Positions 36,860 through 45,923 are shown, numbered from the stretch's first letter. The stretch is 64,000 nt of DNA from Microcoleus sp. FACHB-672 (GCF_014695725.1 NZ_JACJOU010000004.1:248001-312000), one strand, 5' to 3'. Numbers and translations: made by a program. Notes: generated from the letters alone by a model not told the origin.

Positions 36860-37057
36860 ATGCCTTGGAATAAAAACAATTATCCAGATTCCATGAAAAA
36901 CCTCACCGCTGAAGTGAGGGAAAAAGCGGTTGAAATTGCCAATGCTTTGCTAGAAGAGGATTACGAAGAAGGCAAAGCCATTCCGATTGCGATTGCGAAA
37001 GCAGAAGACTGGGCAAGCCGGCGCGGTAAACAAGTGAAAAAGAAAGATTCTGAATAA
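36860..37057 (+). CDS. YdaT/ChaB-like small stress protein
   Basis: 65 residues from the ATG at 36860; the frame is open further upstream but the family begins at MPW. PWNKNNYPDSMKNL, then REKAVEIANALLEE, YEEGKAIPIAIAKAEDWA and a basic tail are characteristic of the YdaT/ChaB-like stress proteins, small soluble helical proteins. Their mechanism is not known. Its place next to the GlsB-like gene and between two Ser/Thr kinases suggests a stress-response neighbourhood, which is inference. Confidence 0.8.
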   Translation: MPWNKNNYPDSMKNLTAEVREKAVEIANALLEEDYEEGKAIPIAIAKAEDWASRRGKQVKKKDSE

Positions 37058-37393
37058 ATCTGTGCAATCAGAGAAAGTGAGCAGCAACCAACGCAAGCCC
37101 CAGCCGGCCAAACTCGTCAAAGCCGGTTAAGACCCGAACAATTCACGATACAGTGAATAGTGCCGGCTCGCAAAAAACTTGCTAAATTGCATCCAGTAAA
37201 TTTTTCTATCAAAATAGGGACAGCCCCAAAGCCGCGAATCTAGGCTGATCGCCGAAAACTTGCCGGCAGGATGTACAGCCGGCAGCAATCGGGCAACGCC
37301 AAATCCCGGCTTTGAGATCGGAAAATTTACAGGTAGCTAAATGTGGCAAATAGCTGCCTGGAGTGTGCTGCCATTGCTCTCACCCCTACATCT

Positions 37394-39613
37394 ATGGACT
37401 CTTTTTTACTCGGACAAATACTGGCAGGACGGTACAAAATTGTCAGCTTCTTGGGAGGAGGGGCGTTTGGTCAGACTTACATCGCACAAGACTTGCAACT
37501 ACCCGACTACCCACGCTGTGTTGTCAAACAACTCAAACCGCAGACAACCGATCCGCTGACATTAGAAACTGCCAGACGTTTATTTGATACCGAAGCAAAA
37601 GTCCTGCATCAATTAGGCCGGCATGATCAGATCCCTCGTCTGCTTGCTCACTTTGAAGAACAGCAAGAATTTTACCTGGTGCAGGATTGCATAGAAGGGG
37701 AACCGCTCAACCAAGAAATCAAAGTCGGTAAGCGTTTAAGTGAAGCAGAAGTCATCGTTTTATTGCGTGATGTTTTATCAACCCTAGCCTTTGTCCACCG
37801 GCAGAATGTCATCCACCGTGATATTAAACCCTCCAACTTAATCAGACGCAACTCAGACGGCAAAATTGTTTTAATCGACTTTGGTGCAGTCAAACAAGTG
37901 AGTACCCAAGCTGGGGACGATAATTTTACTGTTGCCATTGGCACTCCCGGCTATATGCCAAACGAACAGTTGGGAGGACAACCGCGTCCCAACAGTGACA
38001 TCTATGCGTTAGGTGCGATCGCCATCCAAGCATTAACCGGCATCCTTCCCTCCCGGTTGCGGCAAGACGCGCAAACCGGCGAACTTATTTGGCACAATGA
38101 CGCCCAAGTAAGCGATCGGCTAGCAGCCATTATTGATAAAATGGTGCGCTATCACTTTAAAGATCGCTACCAAACCGCTGAGGAAGCCCTCGCAGATCTT
38201 GAGGATCTGGAAAATTATGCGATGGCTTCAACCATTGCCTCTCACCCCAGCCTAGAAGGGCCAATTGATGCGCCCAGAATGCCGGCTGGCTCAACCCTGC
38301 CTCAACAGGGGGCAACGGTGCATTCAACTCCACCCCGGCAACGCTCTAAAAAGTTGTGGTACATCTTAATACCCGGACTGGTTGCCGGTTTAGTTGTCGG
38401 GTTTTTTAAGTTTTTTCCCACCACCGATTATCTCGCTCAAGCCAATCAATTTCTCGACGCGCAACAACCAGAAGAAGCGATTTCAACCATTGATAAATCT
38501 CTCAGGATTAACCCGAATGAGGCAAAAGCCTGGAAAATTCGCGGCGATGCTCTCTTTTTATTAGAACGCTATGAGGCAGCGCTGGCAGCCTACGAAAAAG
38601 CCAGTCAAATTGACCCAAAAGATCCCAAAGCCTGGAACAACCAAGGGGAAACGCTTTATTTATTGCAACGCTACGAAGAAGCCCTCAAAGCCCACGACAA
38701 GGCGCTAGAACTTGCTGCTAATAATATTCAAGCCGTGAATGGGCGGGGGATTGCCTTGCTTGGTTTGAAGCGTTACCAAGATGCCCTTTCTTCCTTTAAT
38801 AAAGCTCTACAAATCCAGCCGAATGACCCTAAATCTTGGGAAAACCGAGCTTTAGCGCTAGAGTATTTGCAACGCCTCCAAGAATCGCGTAAAGCGTTTG
38901 AAGAAGCGCTGGCTTCTTATAATGACAAAATTAAATTAAATGCTAATGATTTAGAAACTTTGATTAACCGGGGGCGCGTGTTAGGAAAATTGCAGCGTCC
39001 CACAGAAGCGCTCGCTTCTTATGACAGCGCGATCAAAATTAACCCAAACTTTTTTCCCGCCTGGGTGGGGAAAGGCAGTACATTATTTTTTGCCCAGAAA
39101 CCTGAAGAAGCCCTAAAAGCTTATGATCAAGCGCTGGAAATTAGACCAAAATCTTATTTGAGCCGGCATAATCGAGGGTCTTTACTCATGGCAATGCAGC
39201 GCCCCGAAGATGCTATCAAAGATTATGACAAAGCTATCGAAATTCAAAATAACTTTTATCCGGCTTTAAGAGACCGAGGATTTGCACTTTTGCAATTGCA
39301 GAAAACTCAAGATGCAGTCGCTTCTTTTGATAAAGCGATAAAATATGAAAGTAAGGATCATAAATCTTGGGTGGGTCGAGGCATTGCACTCAAGCAGCTT
39401 AAGCGTAACGAGCAAGCGCTAGCAGCCTTAGACAAAGCGATATCGATTGAGCCAAACGATCCGGTTCCTTTGTTCCATCGGGGTTTGACTCTAGAGGAAA
39501 TGCAACGAGATGAAGATGCCCTTAATGCTTATAACCAAGCAATTACAGCGGATGCGACCTTCGCGCCGGCTATCGAAGCTCGTTCTAAGCTACAACAGAA
39601 GTTAGGGCTATAA
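37394..39613 (+). CDS. membrane-anchored Ser/Thr protein kinase with TPR repeats
   Basis: 739 residues from the ATG at 37394, the family-like start (MDSFLLGQILAGRY). A GTG at 37343 would add 17 residues and has a better ribosome-binding site. Kinase domain: GGGAFGQTY, the Lys in VVKQLKPQ, HRDIKPSN and DFGAVKQ, with a following GTPGYMPNEQ activation segment. After a linker rich in Pro/Thr/Ser comes one membrane helix (KKLWYILIPGLVAGLVVGFF). About ten TPR units then fill the rest, e.g. AWNNQGETLYLLQRYEEALKA. It is probably kinase inside, TPR outside. A paralogue of the gene at 34395. Confidence 0.9.
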   Translation: MDSFLLGQILAGRYKIVSFLGGGAFGQTYIAQDLQLPDYPRCVVKQLKPQTTDPLTLETARRLFDTEAKVLHQLGRHDQIPRLLAHFEEQQEFYLVQDCIEGEPLNQEIKVGKRLSEAEVIVLLRDVLSTLAFVHRQNVIHRDIKPSNLIRRNSDGKIVLIDFGAVKQVSTQAGDDNFTVAIGTPGYMPNEQLGGQPRPNSDIYALGAIAIQALTGILPSRLRQDAQTGELIWHNDAQVSDRLAAIIDKMVRYHFKDRYQTAEEALADLEDLENYAMASTIASHPSLEGPIDAPRMPAGSTLPQQGATVHSTPPRQRSKKLWYILIPGLVAGLVVGFFKFFPTTDYLAQANQFLDAQQPEEAISTIDKSLRINPNEAKAWKIRGDALFLLERYEAALAAYEKASQIDPKDPKAWNNQGETLYLLQRYEEALKAHDKALELAANNIQAVNGRGIALLGLKRYQDALSSFNKALQIQPNDPKSWENRALALEYLQRLQESRKAFEEALASYNDKIKLNANDLETLINRGRVLGKLQRPTEALASYDSAIKINPNFFPAWVGKGSTLFFAQKPEEALKAYDQALEIRPKSYLSRHNRGSLLMAMQRPEDAIKDYDKAIEIQNNFYPALRDRGFALLQLQKTQDAVASFDKAIKYESKDHKSWVGRGIALKQLKRNEQALAALDKAISIEPNDPVPLFHRGLTLEEMQRDEDALNAYNQAITADATFAPAIEARSKLQQKLGL

Positions 39614-39660
39614 TTTCTTTCTTCCCCACTCAGCACTCAGCACTCAGCAGTTAAAATACT

Positions 39661-40239
39661 ATGGAATGGAAAAACTTTTTACACCAGCAGCGCCAATTAT
39701 TTTTAGGGACAAGCGCTAGCCTTTTGCTTTTGGGCGCGGGTATTATGGTGCCGGCAACCAACGTCAGCGCTGCTGAAAAAGTGCTGATTAAAGTCAGCGT
39801 TTTTCGAGCTTCAGTTCCCGTCAGCGATATGAAAAACTTCGCTGAAACCGGGGAAGTCTCTGCTTCCCTGCGAGATATTTTCAATGCGACAAAACAAGAC
39901 CCGGAAGTTACTCGCAATGCCTTGACGGAAGAAGTAGCGGTTGATTTTTTGCTCTTAGATCGCGCCCTCAATCACCCGTTTGGTGAAGCTTTATTAGATG
40001 AATTGGGGAAAGTCGTACACACGCGAGCTGATAGCGCCAACCGGCAAGCTTTGCGCTCCGCCATCATCCTGTCGGCAACGGAAGATAAGAAAATATCGTT
40101 GTTAGAAGTTATTCAAAACTATCCGTCACCTGAAGTGCAAGTAGAGGGAGATCGCCTCATCGAAGCTGCTGCCCAACTGCGCCGATTTAGTGATGTGCTG
40201 CAGGTAATTTTACAGCACTGGCCAAATATTTTCCCTTGA
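39661..40239 (+). CDS. DUF1400 domain protein, secreted
   Basis: 192 residues. After a signal peptide (about residues 10-37, ending VSA-AEKV) comes a DUF1400-like helical domain with VSVFRASVPVSDMKNFAET and SAIILSATEDKKISLLEVIQ. In cyanobacteria this domain is usually the N-terminal cap of alpha/beta hydrolases. Here the protein ends before any hydrolase core, so it is a stand-alone cap. It follows the kinase gene by 47 bases on the same strand, so co-transcription is likely. Whether it still functions, perhaps with a separately encoded hydrolase, is unknown. Confidence 0.8.
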   Translation: MEWKNFLHQQRQLFLGTSASLLLLGAGIMVPATNVSAAEKVLIKVSVFRASVPVSDMKNFAETGEVSASLRDIFNATKQDPEVTRNALTEEVAVDFLLLDRALNHPFGEALLDELGKVVHTRADSANRQALRSAIILSATEDKKISLLEVIQNYPSPEVQVEGDRLIEAAAQLRRFSDVLQVILQHWPNIFP

Positions 40240-40293
40240 GAAATTTCCCTTTCAAGATAAATCAGCTCGCCATTACACAGCAAAACAGCCGTC

Positions 40294-40327
40294 CTTAATA
40301 AAGAAGTTAAAATGCTTCTTTATTAAG
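40294..40327. terminator. 13-bp perfect hairpin between convergent genes
   Basis: CTTAATAAAGAAG (40294-40306) pairs with 40315-40327, loop TTAAAATG. It lies between the DUF1400 gene (+) and the fasciclin gene (-), and probably serves both. Confidence 0.75.
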
Positions 40328-40375
40328 ACAAACTGGGAATTTTGTAACTTAGCTCATCAAAAATTTTGGGGAGTT

Positions 40376-40981
40376 TTAGGGTGTTGCCGGCGCTGATTGT
40401 TGAAGATCAGGTGGCATCAAGACTTTGTCAATTACCACGAATGTGATGTTGTTGTTTTTGCCATTCCTAATATTAAATGAATTATCTGTTACTTTTGCAT
40501 CATTCAGCAATAACTCATTAGCACTCGCATTCACTTGAAGTTTTACAAGGCTGCCTTCCACAGTTTTCACCTGTCCCGCTGCGAGATCGGCTTCCGTTAC
40601 TTCGCCGGCAATTACATGATAAGAGAGCAGTTTTGCCAGGTTTTGTTTGTTTTTTGACTTCATCAATTCCTCAAGCGTTCCTGCCGGCAACGCATCAAAG
40701 GCTTCATCCGTTGGCGCTAAAATTGTAAATGGCCCTTCTTGGTTCAGCGTCTTTTCTATCTCTGGGGTTTCATTGAGGGCAGCAGCTAATTTATTAAAAC
40801 CTAACTGCTTAATTTGTCCAATTAGCGGCCCTCGCGTGGGATAATAAGCACCGGGCGTGAAAAAACTTGGCCCGTAATAATACTGCGCCACTACCGGCCA
40901 ACTAATGAAGCTAGTCGCACTAATCACTCCAATAAAGCTTGCAAGCTTTTTTATTAAGTTTTTACGATTCCGGGCACTCAT
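40376..40981 (-). CDS. secreted fasciclin (FAS1) domain protein
   Basis: 201 residues. The signal peptide or anchor spans residues 11-32 (KLASFIGVISATSFISWPVVA). A FAS1 domain follows (about 50-190) with the hallmark PFTILAPTDEAFDALP, the H-motif LLSYHVIAGEV and the closing FVVIDKVLMPP. FAS1 domains mediate adhesion to proteins or polysaccharides; in cyanobacteria they are usually periplasmic or surface proteins. The C-terminus is Pro/Ala-rich. The 5' region is a 343-base divergent spacer shared with the GNAT gene. Confidence 0.9.
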   Translation of the reverse strand: MSARNRKNLIKKLASFIGVISATSFISWPVVAQYYYGPSFFTPGAYYPTRGPLIGQIKQLGFNKLAAALNETPEIEKTLNQEGPFTILAPTDEAFDALPAGTLEELMKSKNKQNLAKLLSYHVIAGEVTEADLAAGQVKTVEGSLVKLQVNASANELLLNDAKVTDNSFNIRNGKNNNITFVVIDKVLMPPDLQQSAPATP

Positions 40982-41324
40982 TGATACCTCTCCACCCTTC
41001 TATCGCGGGATATATTGCAGTTTTCTGACATTTCTGACGTTAATTTTAACTGTTCGTTCCAAGTTTTCATCAAAGTTGCGAACCTGAACAAGTCTTCACA
41101 TTAGTTTAGCTCTTCAACTCGTGCCGGCGCTAACTGCTCAGAACTAACAGGCTTTTGGCCGGGATTAGAGCATTAAGGGATTGAAAACTGGCCGACTTGA
41201 GAGGGTAAGATGATTCGGGATATTTGTCTATTTTAAAATCACATTGTTTTCTTCCGATATAATTTTTCAATAAGTAGATAGGCATCAATAAACCTCAAAA
41301 AATCTCACATTATTTATAATAGCT
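40982..41324. promoter_or_regulatory. divergent spacer between fasciclin and GNAT genes
   Basis: 343 bases without a gene, containing both outgoing promoters. I cannot assign -35/-10 boxes or operators with confidence. Confidence 0.4.
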
Positions 41325-41888
41325 GTGAAAATAAAGGAAGTCTTGGCTGAACTGCCAGATTTAGAAACTGAGCGGCTACTGCTGCGAAAAATGGGTTGGC
41401 AGGATGTGGAAGATATCTTTGAATATGCCTCTATTCCTGCGGTTTCCCAATATACAACTTGGGAACCTCACCAATCTCTTGAAGATAGCCAGCGTTTTCT
41501 TAAGGCTACGATTGAGGGATATAATCAGCACGAAATAGCTTGTTGGGGAATAATAGAAAAAGCCGGCAATAAATTCATCGGTGCTTGTGGGTTTGCAGAG
41601 TGGAGGCCAGATTGTGCGCGGGGAGAAATTGGTTACGTTTTGTCCCCAAAGTATTGGGGAAACGGTTACATGAGGGAAGCTGTGCGGGCAATGATGGGGT
41701 TTGGTTTTTGCCCCATGCAGCTAAATCGCATTGAAGGGAGATGTATGGTTGAAAATACGGCTTCCGCAAGGGTTATGGAAAAAGCCGGCATGAAATTTGA
41801 AGGCGTACTGCGACAGCATCTATTTGCCAAAGGCATCTATCACGATGTAAAAATGTACTCGATTCTCAGGCAAGAATGGATCAAGTAG
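41325..41888 (+). CDS. GNAT-family N-acetyltransferase (RimJ/RimL-like)
   Basis: 187 residues from a GTG at 41325; no better start precedes the conserved N-terminus LETERLLLRKMGWQDVEDI. The acetyl-CoA loop is in RGEIGYVLSPKYWGNGYMRE, of the R/Q-x-x-G-x-G/A type, and NRIEGRCMVENTASARVMEK is the family's substrate strand/helix. It resembles enzymes acetylating ribosomal protein or amino-acid alpha-amino groups; the substrate is unknown. A strong terminator follows within 15 bases. Confidence 0.88.
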   Translation: MKIKEVLAELPDLETERLLLRKMGWQDVEDIFEYASIPAVSQYTTWEPHQSLEDSQRFLKATIEGYNQHEIACWGIIEKAGNKFIGACGFAEWRPDCARGEIGYVLSPKYWGNGYMREAVRAMMGFGFCPMQLNRIEGRCMVENTASARVMEKAGMKFEGVLRQHLFAKGIYHDVKMYSILRQEWIK

Positions 41889-41899
41889 AAAATTTGAAA

Positions 41900-41932
41900 A
41901 AACCCCGTCCTAATAATTTTAGGACGGGGTTT
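41900..41932 (+). terminator. intrinsic terminator of the GNAT gene
   Basis: A 14-base stem built on AACCCCGTCCTA (41900-41913 with 41919-41932) with a short loop, followed by a T/A-rich end. It begins 12 bases after the stop codon. Confidence 0.9.
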
Positions 41933-42136
41933 ATATTTAATTTCACCGATTTCTTTAAAATCCCATTAGTCGCTTTACATCTCAGAAGGCACTATGACCG
42001 GGCCAAACACATAAATCATGCTTTTGCTTACTTTAATGTGCGTTTTGATGGCGTTTTAACCGGCTGCTTTGAGTGATGTTAACGATGTTGGCTTCGCTCG
42101 CTGTTACCAGCTATTTAAAACGTGGTAGCCGGCTGA

Positions 42137-42907
42137 TTACTTAGAAGGCTGGGTGTTTTCCTCTTCTTCAGTTGGTGAGGTCACAGTCCCTTCACTGGAA
42201 GGCTTGTCATCCGATTCCATTCCAGAAGGCATAGTTGCGGGCCGATCTCCAGAAGGCATGGTAGTTGGCTGGTCAACAGAAGGTGTGGTTGCGGGCCGTT
42301 CTACAGAAGGCATGGCTTCGGAATCTTCCCCAGTTGGTGTGGTCATGGGCCGTTCTCCAGCCGGTCTTGCCGAAGGCCGATCTCCAGTCGGTGTGGTCAG
42401 GGGGCGATCTCCAGTCGGTCTTGCCGAGGGCCGATCTCCAGTCGGTGTGGTCAGGGGGCGATCTCCAGTCGGTCTTGCCGAGGGCCGATCTCCAGCCGGT
42501 GTGGTCATGGGGCGATCTCCAGTCGGTCTTGCCGAAGGCCGATCTCCAGTCGGTGTGGTCATGGGGCGATCTCCACTCGGTCTTGCCGAAGGCCGATCTC
42601 CAGAAGGCATGGTGTCGGACTCTGCCCCAGTCGGTGTGGTCGAGGGCCGATCCCCAGCAGGCATGGTGTTGAGTTGTTCTTCTACCGGCGAGGTAACACT
42701 TCCTTCACTAGAAGGCGCGTCATCAGGCCGTTCTAAACTAGGCGTAAGTTCTGGCCGTTCCTGCGTAGGAGTAGTTGTTGGCTGTTGTGCACTGGGGGCG
42801 GATTCTGCTTTAACAGCCGCTGGGAGGCTGAGCAGGAGAGCAGCGCTGGCGGTGCCGGCTATGCTGATTACTTTTTTGCTTAAAACCAGAAAATTCAGTG
42901 TTTTCAT
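42137..42907 (-). CDS. secreted Pro/Thr-rich repeat protein
   Basis: 256 residues. A Sec signal peptide (about 11-34, ending AVKA-ESA) is followed by a disordered region rich in Pro, Thr, Ser, Asp and Arg. Its centre is a tandem array of alternating GDRPSARPT and GDRPMTTPT, nine residues each, with a period of 54 bases in DNA. The chain then ends in acidic residues. No folded domain or anchor is seen. A surface-exposed or extracellular, possibly glycosylated, linker-like protein is inferred. The opposite strand is open over the same stretch because of the repeat; only the minus-strand product has a signal peptide and a sensible composition. Confidence 0.75.
   Translation of the reverse strand: MKTLNFLVLSKKVISIAGTASAALLLSLPAAVKAESAPSAQQPTTTPTQERPELTPSLERPDDAPSSEGSVTSPVEEQLNTMPAGDRPSTTPTGAESDTMPSGDRPSARPSGDRPMTTPTGDRPSARPTGDRPMTTPAGDRPSARPTGDRPLTTPTGDRPSARPTGDRPLTTPTGDRPSARPAGERPMTTPTGEDSEAMPSVERPATTPSVDQPTTMPSGDRPATMPSGMESDDKPSSEGTVTSPTEEEENTQPSK
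42345..42605 (-). repeat. 54-base tandem repeats in the repeat-rich gene
   Basis: Units beginning at 42363, 42417, 42471, 42525 and 42579 encode alternating GDRPSARPT/GDRPxTTPT. Copies are near identical, indicating recent expansion. Confidence 0.85.
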
Positions 42908-43011
42908 GGATATTCCTCCGTTTTTGTGTAAAGATTTTGTAACAACCTGTTAAAGATTATGACATTTTTTGTAGCAGTTGCGAGTTTAGAAAAAACTAAC
43001 AGGAGATTACA

Positions 43012-43809
43012 ATGCTAGAGCTGTACCAATTTGAACTGTCTCAGTACAGTGAAAAAGTGCGCCTAATGCTTGATTATAAAGGATTAGCGTACCGAAAAAT
43101 AGAAGTGACCCCAGGGGTGGGCCAGCTAGAAGTCTACCGGCTATCTGGCCAGCGGCAATTGCCGGTACTCAAAGATGGAAATATTGTTATTGCGGATTCT
43201 ACGGAGATCGCCAAATATCTTGACCAGCAGTATCCAGATCGACCGATGATCCCCACAGCCCCCAAAGAACGGGCGCTGTGTTTGCTCATGGAAGAATGGG
43301 CGGATGAGTCGATTGGTGTGAAAAGCCGGAAAGTGCTGTTTAACGGACTCAGCCAAGATCAGCGCTTTCGCAGCGCTATGTTGCCGGCGAATACCCCTGA
43401 TGTTCTGAAAAATCTGGTTGAATCCGTGCCGTCTGAGGTGCTCAAGACCTTAGGATTTGGGCTGGGAGTCAGTCCTGATGCAGTGAAATCCGCCACAGAA
43501 GCGATTAAGCAAGACTTAGAAGCCTTATGCTTGCTGCTGCGTGAGCAAGCTTATTTGGTAACAGATCATCCAACAATGGCAGATTTGGCCGTAGCTGGGT
43601 TATCGATATTGCTCAAGTTTCCAACCGGCCCTTATTTGGATCTGCCGGCAGAGTTGCGCGGTAAAGGTGTCCCCGGCATTGCCGATAACCCTTTGTATGA
43701 CACATTTTTCACTTGGCGTGATCGCCTCTATGCAGACTACCGCCAGCCGTTAAGTACCGTCAGCGCCAGCGTCAGCGGTAGCCGGCCAACTTCAATCGAG
43801 ATAGATTAA
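43012..43809 (+). CDS. glutathione S-transferase family protein
   Basis: 265 residues. The N-terminal thioredoxin-like domain has LYQFELSQYSEKVRLMLDYKG, with the Ser/Tyr-type catalytic region, and a cis-Pro strand QLPVLKDGNIVIADSTEI. A longer all-helical C-terminal domain (about 85-240) contains the buried Asp region TDHPTMADLAVAGLS. It probably conjugates or reduces electrophiles with glutathione; the exact class is unknown. The C-terminus carries a Ser-rich extension. It stands alone before a repeat-rich spacer. Confidence 0.87.
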   Translation: MLELYQFELSQYSEKVRLMLDYKGLAYRKIEVTPGVGQLEVYRLSGQRQLPVLKDGNIVIADSTEIAKYLDQQYPDRPMIPTAPKERALCLLMEEWADESIGVKSRKVLFNGLSQDQRFRSAMLPANTPDVLKNLVESVPSEVLKTLGFGLGVSPDAVKSATEAIKQDLEALCLLLREQAYLVTDHPTMADLAVAGLSILLKFPTGPYLDLPAELRGKGVPGIADNPLYDTFFTWRDRLYADYRQPLSTVSASVSGSRPTSIEID

Positions 43810-43814
43810 TCTTT

Positions 43815-43946
43815 CGGGCATAGGGCATAGGGCATGGGGCATTGAATGAGAGGGAGTGGGGCATGGGGCATAGGGCATGGGAAGAGTAGGAGAGTTTGCA
43901 ATTCCAAATGCCCAATGCCCAATCCCCAATCCCCAATCCCCAATTC
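43815..43946. repeat. STRR-like foldback (GGGCATA.. / ..CCCAATCCCCAAT)
   Basis: A GGGCATAGGGCATGGGGCATT array on the left faces AATGCCCAATCCCCAATCCC on the right, forming an imperfect foldback. The same arrangement occurs at 62852-63065. Heptad units such as CCCCAAT are typical of cyanobacterial STRR sequences. Confidence 0.75.
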
Positions 43947-44011
43947 TCCGTAACGTGGTTTTAAATCAAAATTCAGCATAAGATCAGCCACAGGGTTAAG
44001 CGATTTGTGGC

Positions 44012-45757
44012 ATGAATCCAGAAAAGCCTTTAGGCTCGGTTATTCAAGGTTCCCTTAGTCAGGGACTCGAAGTGCGACTTCATCCGGATGTATCTGTAGA
44101 AGATATGCGGGTGGGTAAATTTTTGGTTGTTCGGGGCACGAGATCGCACTTTTTTTGTATGCTCACAGATGTTTGTCTGGGAACGTCGAGTGCTCGCATT
44201 GTGGCGAATCCTCCCCTCCCGGAGGACGATTTCTTGCAAGCGGTTTTAGCCGGCAGTGGCACTTATGGCACGATTAGTCTGTCGCCAATGCTGATGCTGA
44301 CTCCAGACGAACTTGAGGAATGGGAGAGAGGCGGAACGGCAGCAGTGCAGCGGCGCGCCGGCTTAGAAGAAAATGATGGTAAAGGGGTACTTGCTTCTTT
44401 TCAGGCGCAAAGTGGCAGGCAGATCGAATTGCTGCCGGTGAAGACAATTCCCAGCCATTTCTCTCAAGTTTTTGACGCCAGTGAACGGGATTTCCGCAGC
44501 GTTTTTGGTTGGGAAGATGACCCCCACCGACGCAATTTTGCGATTGGTAAACCGCTTGATATGGACGTGCCGGTTTGTATTGACTTAGATCGGTTTGTCG
44601 AACGCAGCAACGGAGTATTTGGCAAATCCGGCACCGGCAAATCCTTTTTAACTCGCTTGTTGTTATCTGGGGTGATCCGCAAGCAAGCAGCGGTGAATCT
44701 AATTTTTGATATGCACTCCGAGTACGGTTGGGAAGCTGCAACTGAAGGCAAACAATTTAGCACGGTTAAAGGTTTGCGACAGTTATTCCCCAGCCAAGTT
44801 GAAATTTACACCCTCGATCCCACCTCAACAAAACGGCGTGGGGTGCGAGATGCTCAAGAACTTTATCTCAGCTACGATCAAATTGAAGTTGAAGATATTA
44901 GCCTCGTACAGAGAGAGTTAAATCTTTCAGAAGCCAGCATCGAAAATGCGATCATTCTCCGCAACGAGTTTGGCAAATCTTGGATTACTCAGTTGTTGGC
45001 GATGAGTAATGAAGAAATACAGATGTTTTGTGAGGAGAAGCGGGGTAATAAGTCTTCGATTATGGCGCTGCAACGCAAACTCATGCGTTTGGATGAACTC
45101 AAGTATATGCGGAACAGCAGCCCGAAGGATTATATCGGTCAGATTTTAGAATCGATCACTGCCGGTAAACACATCGTCATTGAATTTGGATCTCAATCGG
45201 ATATGCTGTCTTATATGCTGGCGACGAATATGATTTCTCGCCGCATCCACGCCAGTTATGTTCAAAAATCTGAGCGGTTTTTACAGTCGAAAAATCCCAT
45301 TGATCGCCCCCGCCAACTGGTAATTACCATTGAAGAAGCGCACCGTTTTCTTGATCCTGCGATTGTGCGTTCAACGATTTTTGGCACCATTGCACGAGAA
45401 ATGCGGAAATATTTTGTCACTCTACTGATTGTCGATCAGCGTCCTTCGGGAATTGATAATGAGGTAATGTCTCAAGTTGGCACCCGCATCACTGCTTTGC
45501 TAAATGATGACAAAGATATTGATGCAATTTTCACCGGCGTCTCTGGCGGACAAAGTTTACGCTCAGTTTTGTCTAAGTTGGATTCCAAGCAACAAGCACT
45601 TATTTTAGGTCATGCCGTGCCGATGCCGGTGGTTGTGCAGACTCGTCCCTATGACGAAACCTTTTACAAGGAAATTGGGGAGGTTGCCTGGGAAGAAATG
45701 CCTACTGCTACAGTTTTAAAAGCTGCCGAAGCGGCTAGAGCAGATTTAGGCTTTTAG
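44012..45757 (+). CDS. herA: HerA-type hexameric ATPase (DUF87)
   Basis: 581 residues. The N-terminal barrel (about 1-150) is the HerA "HAS-barrel"-like region, followed by the FtsK/HerA-type ATPase core. Walker A is GVFGKSGTGKSF with Lys210 and Ser211. The Walker B region is LVITIEEAHRFL with Glu441 and Glu442. LLIVDQRPSGIDNEVMSQ is the sensor-like strand. HerA pumps DNA through a hexameric ring and stimulates NurA in DNA end resection. NurA is encoded at 16101-17315. The ATG at 44012 has a weak ribosome-binding site but fits the family N-terminus. It is a single-gene unit. Confidence 0.88.
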   Translation: MNPEKPLGSVIQGSLSQGLEVRLHPDVSVEDMRVGKFLVVRGTRSHFFCMLTDVCLGTSSARIVANPPLPEDDFLQAVLAGSGTYGTISLSPMLMLTPDELEEWERGGTAAVQRRAGLEENDGKGVLASFQAQSGRQIELLPVKTIPSHFSQVFDASERDFRSVFGWEDDPHRRNFAIGKPLDMDVPVCIDLDRFVERSNGVFGKSGTGKSFLTRLLLSGVIRKQAAVNLIFDMHSEYGWEAATEGKQFSTVKGLRQLFPSQVEIYTLDPTSTKRRGVRDAQELYLSYDQIEVEDISLVQRELNLSEASIENAIILRNEFGKSWITQLLAMSNEEIQMFCEEKRGNKSSIMALQRKLMRLDELKYMRNSSPKDYIGQILESITAGKHIVIEFGSQSDMLSYMLATNMISRRIHASYVQKSERFLQSKNPIDRPRQLVITIEEAHRFLDPAIVRSTIFGTIAREMRKYFVTLLIVDQRPSGIDNEVMSQVGTRITALLNDDKDIDAIFTGVSGGQSLRSVLSKLDSKQQALILGHAVPMPVVVQTRPYDETFYKEIGEVAWEEMPTATVLKAAEAARADLGF

Positions 45758-45923
45758 AAGCTAAAAGGTAGAAGGATAAAGCAAAAGCTGTTTCTTTTAC
45801 CTTTTCTTAAAGGATTTATTAAAAAAAACAAAAATTATCAAGAAACCGTGAAGAGTCTGCTAGCCTCTAGGAGTATGGCCTGTGCCCATCAGTTGGCTAA
45901 GATTTTTGTGAGGATAGCAAGTT

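Noticed and set aside
41876-42076. 66-codon frame after the GNAT gene
   Set aside because: It runs straight through the strong intrinsic terminator at 41900-41932, so it is not translated as a gene.
42345-42605. CRISPR-like array
   Set aside because: The repeats are contiguous, coding and without unique spacers; no cas genes in the window.
42153-42953. Long plus-strand frame opposite the repeat-rich secreted protein
   Set aside because: It is a by-product of the in-frame 54-base repeat, with no signal peptide and an unnatural Gly/Arg/Ser/Pro/Val composition; the minus-strand gene fits better.
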